Shown: positions 55,600 through 64,000 of the stretch, one piece after another | How the letters are laid out: the number at the start of each line of letters is the position of its first letter | Numbering within the stretch: the stretch's first letter is position 1 | NCBI GenBank assembly: GCA_900095095.1 | Contig: FMBT01000422.1 | Coordinates: forward strand, 1 to 64,000 | Direction: 5' to 3' | DNA from: Fragilariopsis cylindrus CCMP1102 | Taxonomy: Eukaryota > Bacillariophyta > Bacillariophyceae > Bacillariales > Bacillariaceae | Length of the DNA: 64,000 nucleotides | Notes under the pieces: generated by a model | Told to the model about the DNA's origin: nothing | What the model saw: only the letters and a program-made list of their open reading frames with translations | Databases searched by the model: none | Position numbers and translations under genes: made by a program

Positions 55600-58212
55600 A
55601 TGAACCGACTCCTTTGTATCATCCTTTTCGTTTGTCAGAGCCATACAATTAGCGCAATGAGCATCTACGATCGCAGCACCTTGCCATCTCGTCCAGTACC
55701 ATCGTTATCGTCACAACAGAATAAGATTGGAGCAGCAGCAGCAATCCACAACGATGAAAACACCAGCAAAAAGATCCTAGACGCAGCCCGGCTAATCGGC
55801 ATGACCCGCGTCGGATCAGCCGTAGTATCCCCCAATGGCCAAACAGCAGTCTTCCACACCTCCGACTACGATTTCACCAACAAGAAATCAAACCAGCAAC
55901 TCTGGCTAGCCGACCTGCAACTCGCATCGACGCTGGACGACACTGCCATTCGTCGGCACGATCATCTCCGAAAGCTCACGGAGGGGAAGCAGTATGATTG
56001 GGCATCGGTGTCATCACCCCAATATTCACCGTGTGGGGGATACCTTGCGTTTCTCTCCAATAGGAAGGACAAGGATAAGAGTAGTGTTTGGGTATTGCCA
56101 CTCGATGGACCGGGAGAGGCGAGGCTGCTTGCGGAATTCCCGATTTCTGTGGGTGATCTGCATTGGACTGCGCATGGGGGGATTGCCGTGTCGGCTTCAG
56201 TGTACGTTGACCAGCAGTCTGTGGATGATGGTGGGAATGGCAAGGATGCCATGACTGCAACGGCGGATAGGGATAAGGCTCTAGCGGACGATGCTGTACT
56301 GGGTGGTCTGGATGCTGTGCTGTATCACAAGCTACCTATACGGGAGTGGGATCGTTGGCTTGATGCGAAAATGGCACATCCATTCTATGTCCCTGTCACT
56401 GATGCTGCTGTGACATTGTATAATGCCACGAACGCAAAGGATTTGTTGGCAGGGATTCCAACAGCAGTACCATCGGGTGCATTTGGAGGTAGCGAGGATT
56501 GGTCAATTTCTAGCCAAGGCCATATGGCATTCTCGGCAAGACCACCTCTGGCATCGGACGAAGCGTGGACAACAAATCGAAATATTTATCTGAAAACAAA
56601 TCATCTCAGACAGGATGGGAAGGATCAGAACAATGCTGAGGATGATCCATTGGGAACATGTTTGACTTTGGATAACCCAGGATTCGACACGAACCCGACC
56701 TTTTCCCCTGATGGAAAATACCTTACGTGGTTGACAATGGCTGGACCAGCCTACGAGGCGGATGCCATTGGCATACAGCTGTACGAACTCGAAACGGGAG
56801 TGACGTCCACGCTCCTGAAAGCTGAGGAGGATTGGGAGTATTCTCCACATTCATTGACATGGTCCAAGGATGGTCAGCGATTGTATTTCACCACGGACAT
56901 GAGGTCGAGGGGAGCGTTGTGCTCGATGGATGTGGCAACTGGTGCAAAGGGAGGTATCACAATCCACAGTTCGGAATCATCGTTGTCGTTGCATGGAGAG
57001 ATTGAAACGAATGATGATGGAGAGCGATCGTTTCTCACTACCGTACAATCTTTAACAATGCCCTCCGAGTTGTTCTTGACAACGACAACCACAAAGGACA
57101 CCAAAGATAAGGGTGCAACCCAACGACAGCTAACACATTTCAATACGGATACAATATCCGAAACTTCCTTAGGCAGGCCAGGAGAGATCATATACAAGGG
57201 TGCCAAGGACGAAGACGTACAGGCTTGGCTCGTACGCCCTGCTGGATTGAGCATCGAGGAAGAGGAAAGAATCAATAGCGGGGGCAAACCAACAAAGAAA
57301 TACCCAGTGGCCGTACTCTACCATGGAGGGCCCCAGGGATCCACAGGTGATGACTTTCATTATCGTTGGAATCTACAGTACTATGCCTCCATGGGATTTG
57401 CAGTATTGGCGCCCAACTTTCACGGCTCCACGGGGTTCGGACACCAGTTCTGCCGTGATATTTCCGGGAATTGGGAGGTTGGTGGTATTGATACGATTGC
57501 CGGTGTTCGTGCAGCCTTGAAGAAGTATCCTTGGTTGGATCCGGAGAGGGTTGTTGGCTTAGGTGCATCTTATGGTGGATATACGAGCAACTGGTTGAAT
57601 GGGAATGCGCCCAAGGGCATGTTCAAGGCACTAGTTTGCCACTGTGGTACCTTTGATTTAAAATCATCGTATTATGCAACGGAAGGTAAGCTATACTTCT
57701 TGAATCCCTGCCAAAAATTGACATACTTTATATTCATAACTGTATTACTTACCGAAACATCATTTTTACAGAGCTCTTTTTCATGGAAACCGAGTTTGGT
57801 GGACCCGCTTACACAGATCGTTCCCTACAGAAAGATAGCCCCTATCAAGCGTACAATCCATCGACCAAGGTGCACGAATGGGAAACACCCACTCTCGTGA
57901 TACATGGTGCCAAGGACTTCCGCCTTGTGGAGTCAGAGGGCATTTCCACATTCACGTAAGCTATACTCCTGAACTCCTGTCCAAAATTGATTCTCCTTTA
58001 TATTCATAACTGTATTACTTACCTTTTTGAAATGTCATTTATACAGAGCTTTACAACGGCGCAATATTCCATCCAAGCTTTTATATCTCCCAACAGAAAA
58101 TCACCACTGTCTCAATTACCAAAACTCCATGGTGTGGCATGAAACTGTCATGAGCTGGATTAAGGAATGGACAGCATCCTCGATCGAAGGCGAAGATGAA
58201 ACTTGCGAATGA
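55600..58212 (+). CDS. S9 family serine peptidase (dipeptidyl/acylaminoacyl-peptidase type)
   Basis: Three exons: 55600-57685, 57772-57955 and 58047-58212, giving 811 residues. A signal peptide (NRLLCIILFVCQSHTISA) is followed by a beta-propeller domain (about residues 60-540; GSAVVSPNGQTAVFHTSDYD, TFSPDGKYLTW, SLTWSKDGQRLYF). The catalytic alpha/beta-hydrolase domain has VLYHGGPQGS (oxyanion loop), VVGLGASYGGYTSNW (Ser), VIHGAKDFRLV (Asp) and TENHHCL (His). All three catalytic residues are present. The enzyme should cut di- or tripeptides or acylated residues from peptide N-termini, in the secretory route or outside. The gene is GC-rich (60-base lines at 55801 and 56101 count 58% and 60%). 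Its two introns are near-copies of each other. Confidence 0.9.
57686..57771 (+). repeat. intron 1 of S9 peptidase gene, homologous to intron 2
   Basis: An 86-base intron beginning GTAAGCTATACT and ending TTTTTACAG. Internal words CAAAATTGA and TTTATATTCATAACTGTATT recur at matching places in intron 2. The exon base context after the acceptor is AGCTCTTT here and AGCTTTAC at intron 2. Confidence 0.85.
57956..58046 (+). repeat. intron 2 of S9 peptidase gene, homologous to intron 1
   Basis: A 91-base intron beginning GTAAGCTATACT and ending TTTATACAG. It matches intron 1 over most of its length, with small indels near CTCCTGTCC and before the acceptor. Confidence 0.85.
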
Positions 58213-59149
58213 AAGACGGCTTTCACCCTTTCTGATAGCAGCAGTAGTCAATATTTGGGATCAAAATCAAAAGCGTTACCAAAATGCAGATGCTACAAAC
58301 CATGCTAGTATGTGGCTATCACTCCAATATTTAGGATCCAATATGCTTTCTAGCAGGGGCATGGCACTTGTAGTTTCTGTCCAGTTATGAACAGCGAACA
58401 GCTGTGGATTGTGGGTAGATTGCAAGATATGTCAATTAAATCACCGTTGAATAGCACAATTTCCACAAACAACTGTACTTAAAATTCGACTAAACTAATC
58501 GATACCGGCTAGTAGCGTAGCTGCCTTGACTATCGTCCCACCCCCGAATGCAGGCAATTGAGTATTGGGTATTACGTAGGTTGAAGCAAAAAAAACTAGA
58601 TTGACTTTTAGATGACTGTTATGTTCTACTCGGCTTCAAGTGATAGACCGGAGAGCAAACCATTTGCTGGTGCCCAGAGAGCAAGTTTCAGCCTATTTTT
58701 TTGCAGTAGTGGTACAATCATCGTCATAACATGCCTCTCGGGCAGCATCAGCCCCTTCCTCTCTCTCTCTCTCCTCTTCTCTCTCTCTTCTCTTGTTTGG
58801 TGTATTAATACTCCTATAAATTCTCATATTCTCATCGTCAATTGTCAATTCGTCAATGATTGACAATTATAAGTTGAAAGAAATTCCAGTCACAAAATAC
58901 TTTAGAATCGAGTCACGCGTTCACCTTTTCAAACGTGCGTGTGATCGAGTCAGCCTTGTTTAGAAAATTGAAAATCCTACAAATCTACAAATTTTTAATT
59001 GAGAGTTGATGCATGAGAGAGATTGGTGAAAGACGATCGCGAAGATCGAAGAGCACAAGAGCAGTTGTGTCTATTATCGACAGAGATACAAATTGAAAAT
59101 ATTGCGAAGTACTATTATTATTATTATTATTATTATTATTACTGTGCAG
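58213..59149. other. intergenic, right half is repeat copy B
   Basis: About 540 bases of unremarkable sequence follow the peptidase gene, then copy B of the direct repeat, then an ATT trinucleotide run (about 59112-59140) just before the next ATG. Confidence 0.45.
58757..59055. repeat. long direct repeat, copy B
   Basis: Same order and orientation as copy A at 55064-55402: CT-rich tract, TGTATTAATACTCCTATAAA, GAGTCACGCGTTCACC, and TTTAATTGAGAGTTG. Its right end is about 95 bases from the ATG at 59150, so it probably serves as that gene's promoter or leader. Confidence 0.9.
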
Positions 59150-59821
59150 ATGATTACATACAGGTGGAAAAGGCGGAAGTTGCCATTGTTGGATATTATG
59201 ATAGCTGTTACAACGCTTGTTGTTTCTATTTCGCGTTCCAACTTTTTTGTTAGAGCATTCCATCTTGACACGAACACGAACATAATGCCATCGTCGACTA
59301 CAAATAATATTCGACAAAAACAGAAACAACGGCAACTACACATGAATAATAGTAACAGTAACAATGAGGACGACATACTTTCTTGTCGTATAATAGGATT
59401 TTATCCATCTCCTACTCCACCACCGAAGGGATTTTGGGGTTGGTTGTTGAAAGATATACATCAAGCTATACTTATTGAATCATCGATGTATAAGAATCAA
59501 AAGCTACTAATGGATTTTATGACGAAAGATGGAGAATTACATCCTGTGTGGTACAATGAAAATGTCAAATTGGGTGTCATGTTAGGAAGTAACATTCAGG
59601 GAGAAGTTCGAACAAGAGTATTGGGAGGAGGGAAAGCAGGACGACGAAGGGCGAGACGACGTCAACAACAAGAACAAGGAGGAGGGGAAGAACTAATAGA
59701 AGCGTCCAACAATTTGCAACAGAACATAGATTCTGATTCTAACGATCGAATACTGCAACACCAAGATAGTACAAATACTACGGAAGAAATATCAGCAGCA
59801 GCAGCAGCAGCAGCAGCAAAA

Positions 59822-59853
<32 letters not shown>

Positions 59854-60250
59854 AACAGAATTAACATCCGATGATGGAACTGAAATTGCTCTTCTTAGCT
59901 CCAAAATGGGCGAGATATTACAAATTGCACAATCCTATGATACTAATATGAACCTATATCGAAACAATTGTCGTATATTTTGTGCTAATATGGAACGTGA
60001 AGTTGAACGTGTCAACCAACAAGCTACACGTACTAGTCACCATACTGTTACAAGTACTGCTATATTATCTCAAAAGAACAACAAGAACAACAACAACAAC
60101 AACGAGTTATTGGGAAAAACAACCACCCCTACATCTATGATCCTGGCTGATTGTCGTTGGATCTTAAGGAGTTTTTTTGCAACATTACTGCCAGCTCTAT
60201 ATCCTTTGGCCGCAATTGCAATGTTATACGAAGGAGTTATACGCATATGA
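59150..60250 (+). CDS. plastid-targeted protein with permuted NlpC/P60-like motifs
   Basis: A frame of 366 residues from the ATG at 59150; the extension upstream of it is an ATT microsatellite with no ATG. The N-terminus has a basic start, a hydrophobic stretch (LLDIMIAVTTLVVSIS) and FFVRAFHL, a signal peptide plus plastid-import motif. The first ordered block has GFWGWLLKDIHQAILIESSM and LGSNIQGEVRTRVLGG; after Arg/Gln and Ala/Thr runs a second has NMNLYRNNCRIFCANMEREV. A His in HQAIL before a Cys in NNC is the order of circularly permuted papain folds (LRAT/PPPDE type), which act as thiol hydrolases or acyltransferases. The C-terminal segment (FFATLLPALYPLAAIAML) is a likely membrane anchor. 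The family assignment is inference. Confidence 0.65.
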
Positions 60251-60742
60251 TAAGTTTTCTAATGATTATGCGTTGTACGTGCGGGTAAAAGGAAAAATTT
60301 GATAAATTATTCTATAGACAGATTGATATTGACGTAGAATCGGAACTACATAGTATTGATTACGGTATCTATACATAATCTTCCCTGATGACTTCAGCCT
60401 TTTTTTTCGATCGCTTTAGAGTATACCGTAGTCGTTTTCAAATCAAGTGGCAGTTTTTCCCCAACTCCGCATCATCTCTTGAGTATGATAATTTCATGAG
60501 CGACTGCTTTTCGAAAGTGTTTTATAACAGAGAAAAACGTACCTAGTGAAGGTATGGCCACCATACATGCATCGTGTAGGATCGTTGTATTTAATGAAGT
60601 GTTTGGATTCTAATACTCGCTGCACTAATCTTGATTCTTCAAAATACATATTATTGCACGCTTTTGGTTTTTGTTTATGATTGTATTTCTTCTTACGTTC
60701 GTTCTTTCTGAATACCAATCAACATTTGACTTTGTAGTTTTT
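60251..60742. other. convergent intergenic region
   Basis: About 490 bases between converging genes. No gene is supported; the minus-strand frame at 60494-60718 has no coding character. Confidence 0.35.
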
Positions 60743-62384
60743 TTACGCGTCTAAATCTTGAACCATCAAAACGGCCTGAGGACACAAATCGCATTCCTTT
60801 AGTGTTTTTTGATCATCTTCATTTTCCTTACCATCTCCACCGTATGTATGTTTAGGAAAAGTCGTCGACAACGCAACGCGTTTCACGCAGTCATCACCCT
60901 TTTCGGACACAAAATGTAAGATCAAATACGCTTTAAGGGACTCGATCGTTTCATCCCCCTCAAATCGTCGATCTAATTGTTTTCCATTTGGTAGTCGGAA
61001 TCTGAGTCGGGTTGAACCAGGCGTTCCCTTTGGTGGTTCGTCACGAACTAAAGACCGTGCACGATCTAGACGACTCGCTTCTTCTGCAATTTTCCGTTTT
61101 TCTTCCTCCATCTTTAGTTCTTCTTCCCGTTCTGCTTCGAGACGTTCTTCGGTACGCTGTCGTTCACGTTCTTGATCTTGTCGCAATGTTTCTTGATATT
61201 CTTCATCTTGTTGACGTCGCAATTCAACTTCCTGTTCTCGTTCATATCGTCTACTTGCATCTTCTAATACCGTTCGTTCGTGTTTTTGAAACGTAGCCGT
61301 TACCAAAGTCGTGAGTTGCATAGCCGTTAATTTCATCAAGGCTGGTCCTTCCGCCTTGAAGATCAACTTGACGGGTCCTGGGGTTACGGACGCCCCACCT
61401 GCGTTATTATTATTATTATTACTGCTACTGTTGTTACTGCTGCTGCTGCTACTATTACTACTACCACTTGTACTGCTGCTGGTCTTGACGGGTTGCAATA
61501 TAGCTAAGACCGGAAAGCTCGAGGCTGACAAAGAATATGACAGGGAAGCACCCTGGGCGGTAGAAATTGACGAACCCAACGACAGAACACGTTCTTTATT
61601 TTCAGTCAAGAATCTCACCATAGAGGGAGAACATAATAACCGTCTGCAAACATCATCTGCGGAACGATGGTGGGGAGAATGTAGATACACCATTATCAAG
61701 GCGTCAGTAGAAGCTGCCTCCCGTTGTAACGAGGCATAGGACTTCGTCGAGAAGAGATCAGTAATAGCGTTACTGTCACTATTGTTGTTGTTGTTTAGAT
61801 TATTTTTCAGATAAGAATTGAATAGTTTCGAGGCACGTTCTGGAGATAACTCATCAGGGGATAAGGGCAATAAATAATCACTGACTCGTCTTAGCGGCCA
61901 AAACAGCGTCCTGAAGAAGAATCCTGCCCAATTCCACATCGGGCGATAGAATAACCGTTGGAATGACGACAAGCGACCACCACCACCACCACCACCACCA
62001 TTGCTGTTCGTTGCATTATTACTGTTGCTATTACTAGTGCCGGTCTAACAGTGTATTTTATTTATACACACACACACATACACATACATACATCCACACA
62101 CATCACAAAATGGAATTTGATAAATTAATATTTTGGATCGCGATCGAAAAAATGCAAAAAAGAAATGAGAAAATGATGATTTAACATTCTACAACATTCA
62201 GCAAAGTATAGATCAAATCAGAGCGTAGTAGCGGAGCCGTCGTCGACCAATCGTATGTAAATCACTGTGACATCAGGACAAATAGTGCCATTGATTTGAA
62301 CGAACGATATCTAAGCTTCATTTTCTTCAAATAAGCCTATAGTGTACACACCTGATGAGAGTTGTTGATAATTGAAGGTGCCAT
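60743..62384 (-). CDS. FAF2: UBX-domain protein, FAF2/UBXD8-like
   Basis: The main exon (62044-60743) has no in-frame ATG at its start. A 33-base exon at 62384-62352 (MAPSIINNSHQ, donor GTGTGT) joins it in phase 0, giving 444 residues, close to the 445 of human FAF2; this first exon is tentative. After Asn/Ser and a Gly run comes a hairpin-like membrane segment (NWAGFFFRTLFWPLRRVSDY), a UAS thioredoxin-like region (DALIMVYLHSPHHRSADDVC and RRLLCSPSMVRFL), a long Glu/Arg coiled coil, and a C-terminal UBX domain (STRLRFRLPNGKQLDRRFEG, with FPKHTY in place of the FPR loop). FAF2 recruits p97/Cdc48 to the ER in ERAD and to lipid droplets. No UBA domain is visible. Confidence 0.8.
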
Positions 62385-63086
62385 CTTTAATCAATACATA
62401 TAACAAGAAGCTTTGAATTTGAAGGGTTCTCTGTTGGTGGGAAGGGACTCTCTTGATTTGTGTTCAAGTGTTCAGCTTTGTGCTTTGTTTCCTGGTTTGT
62501 GACTTTTTTAATTGATTATTGCCATCGCCAGTTATCGGTGATTGGATGGAGTCATACGTGACTAAATATTTTGGATCTTGTTGTTTTTGAAAAGGGCCCT
62601 GGACCAGATTTTTTTAATACATATACTATAGTTATGTACTGTAACAAAATATGCAGCTAAGATGGAAAGATGCAGGCCCACAACAAAGTTAAACCAAACA
62701 AGCCAAAAGATGTCTTGAACACTCCTGTCCATCATCAGGTACCTAGTATTGCTGTGTGTATTTAATGATACTACGAAGAACAAAAAAAAAGGAATGCACA
62801 TAAAACAAAAACAATGAAAAATCCCAACAACATAACATCAACAAAGGCTAAATGCATGGGAACATATAGACTTTCAGCAACTAAGAAAAGTCCTCTCCTA
62901 CTAGAAAAAGCACGTGGTATTTTATTCAATTATTGTGTTGATTAATAAGTAGCTTCCAACCGAATCAATTATTACGACGAAATATTCTTTTCCGTGAGTT
63001 CTTTTCATGGCTTCTACTTCGTTTTGACTTTGAAAAAAGTACATAGTTACTTATTCAAATCAATTCAATCCAAATGAAAAATTATT
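62385..63086. other. intergenic
   Basis: About 700 bases between two minus-strand genes. The frame 62562-62801 has a hydrophobic composition but nothing else to support it. No other signal seen. Confidence 0.35.
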
Positions 63087-63962
63087 TTAAGGATTCTTAC
63101 CGGGTGGTAATGGTTCCAGTCCAAGATATCCTAATATCATTTTTAATGATCGTTCTGAAGAAATAACATCTTGTCTTGTTTTTTCAAGATAATCATCGAT
63201 AACATCCTTCCCACCATTAGGATTGGCTTCTCCCCATGAACTAGTGTATGCCATCATTGATACATTGTCTGCATTTTCTTTATAGTTTTCAACAGCTTCT
63301 AAGTAATTTACAGAATCATCATCGTCTTTGATTAATGGTGCCGCACGCATCATTAATTTATCAATCTTATATAATGGATCTTCTGTTGATTTATATCCCA
63401 TATATATCTGTACATTTAATGGTGTCTTACTGCATTTATCTCCACCATCGGTACGAACAACCTGCTTTGTTGCTTGTTCAGAATTATTTTTACAAACCGT
63501 TGTAACATCATCCCAATTATTTAACATATATTTAATACGTGCATGTCCTTTCTGAAGTCGTCCTAATTCCACCGACGATGGAAGCGCTACAGCATTAGCT
63601 ACATATGGTTGTGATGATAGTAGTATAGTCATCGCTGCAGCTGCGGTAGCGGGAGCGACGTTCCGAAAAAGGTCGCGTCGACTGCTGAAAGACGAAGATG
63701 TACTCGCAGTAACATCGTTATTATCTAACTGAGATTCATCCCGTGAAGTAGTAGCATAATGAACTAGTTGATGACGATGACGTTGATGCTGTTGCTGACC
63801 TTTCTGTTTGTGATTGCGAGAAGTGGCGGAAAATGAAGAAGTAGGAGTCCAAGAAAGGACGGGTTGATAAAAGGATACAAGAAAAAGTGCTACAAGTGTC
63901 AACAATCCAAATCCAAATCGAACTCGAAGTCGCGGTTGTGTTGTTGTGGCTACCATATTCAT
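63087..63962 (-). CDS. thylakoid-lumen protein, extrinsic photosystem-II-protein-like
   Basis: A frame of 291 residues. It has a tripartite targeting region: a signal peptide (GFGLLTLVALFLVSFYQPVL) ending SW-TP, a plastid-import motif; a Gln/His/Arg-rich transit part; then SSRRDLFRNVAPATAAAAMT with a twin-arginine, a hydrophobic core and a cleavage-like ANA site, as in Tat-imported lumen proteins. The mature part, about 170 residues, is helical: LGRLQKGHARIKYMLNNWDD, a Cys pair (VCKN and KCSKT), YMGYKSTEDPLYKIDKLMMR, and SSWGEANPNGGKD. This resembles four-helix extrinsic subunits of photosystem II (PsbQ/Psb31 kind), by eye only. A lumen location is well supported, the PSII link is not. Confidence 0.75.
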   Translation of the reverse strand: MNMVATTTQPRLRVRFGFGLLTLVALFLVSFYQPVLSWTPTSSFSATSRNHKQKGQQQHQRHRHQLVHYATTSRDESQLDNNDVTASTSSSFSSRRDLFRNVAPATAAAAMTILLSSQPYVANAVALPSSVELGRLQKGHARIKYMLNNWDDVTTVCKNNSEQATKQVVRTDGGDKCSKTPLNVQIYMGYKSTEDPLYKIDKLMMRAAPLIKDDDDSVNYLEAVENYKENADNVSMMAYTSSWGEANPNGGKDVIDDYLEKTRQDVISSERSLKMILGYLGLEPLPPGKNP

Positions 63963-64000
63963 CGTGCGTGGTGGATAGATTGTTTTCTTTATTGATGGGG

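Noticed and set aside
55064-59055. The paired long direct repeats as ends of an LTR-type element
   Set aside because: The repeats lack the usual terminal dinucleotides, and the DNA between them encodes an intron-bearing peptidase with no element genes.
62562-62801. A hydrophobic 79-codon minus-strand frame
   Set aside because: Composition follows from AT-rich DNA; no start context, no partner exon and no conserved motif.

Overview
The window looks like nuclear DNA of a diatom, probably a pennate species of the Fragilariopsis/Pseudo-nitzschia kind (the genus is inference). The reasons: a DUF6824-type protein with its NDVLCGRGG core; several preproteins with a signal peptide ending in an aromatic residue (SGF, RAF, SAW, LSW), the bipartite plastid-import style of complex-plastid algae; few, short GT-AG introns; and many coding microsatellites giving N, D, S, Q and E runs. 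About 25 protein genes lie on both strands. I see no rRNA, tRNA, CRISPR array or recognisable transposase. Where a first ATG lay downstream of a non-ATG opening of the reading frame I used the ATG. Splice sites were chosen by eye from GT-AG signals, reading frame and protein continuity.

Layout. 1-10 kb: partial F-box-like gene running off the left edge, RGG-rich nuclear protein, TMEM242-like membrane protein, MATH-domain fragment, GC-rich plastid-targeted protein, DUF6824 protein. 10-24 kb: GDSL esterase (IAH1-like), plastid GNAT acetyltransferase, cupin-DUF952 fusion, small membrane protein, KH-domain protein, EF-hand/nitroreductase fusion, Hsp70 co-chaperone Hip. 24-41 kb: MFSD5-like transporter, HPAT/SERGT-like glycosyltransferase, arylamine N-acetyltransferase with an in-frame TGA, coiled-coil protein, PEX3, EGY-type site-2 protease. 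41-54 kb: PC-esterase-like type II membrane protein, an intronless 1765-residue oxidase-methyltransferase protein, a decayed 3' end of a propeller-type gene, and the intact propeller-type surface protein. 53-64 kb: frame-broken PAF-acetylhydrolase-like gene, S9 peptidase gene between roughly 300-base direct repeats, permuted NlpC/P60-like protein, UBX protein (FAF2-like), thylakoid-lumen protein.

The genes do not form one pathway; this is ordinary mixed eukaryotic gene order. Functional themes that recur are plastid proteins (GNAT, EF-hand nitroreductase, EGY protease, lumen proteins), secretory and cell-surface proteins (glycosyltransferase, PC-esterase, propeller protein), and protein quality control (Hip, FAF2-like, EGY).

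The most unusual items are: two near-identical introns in the S9 peptidase gene (possible introner-type intron gain) with long direct repeats around that gene; the trimodular 1765-residue protein that sits beside a relic of the neighbouring gene family; a 10-base micro-exon in the glycosyltransferase gene; a start codon split by an intron in the EF-hand nitroreductase gene; and two host enzyme genes that each carry one reading-frame break.
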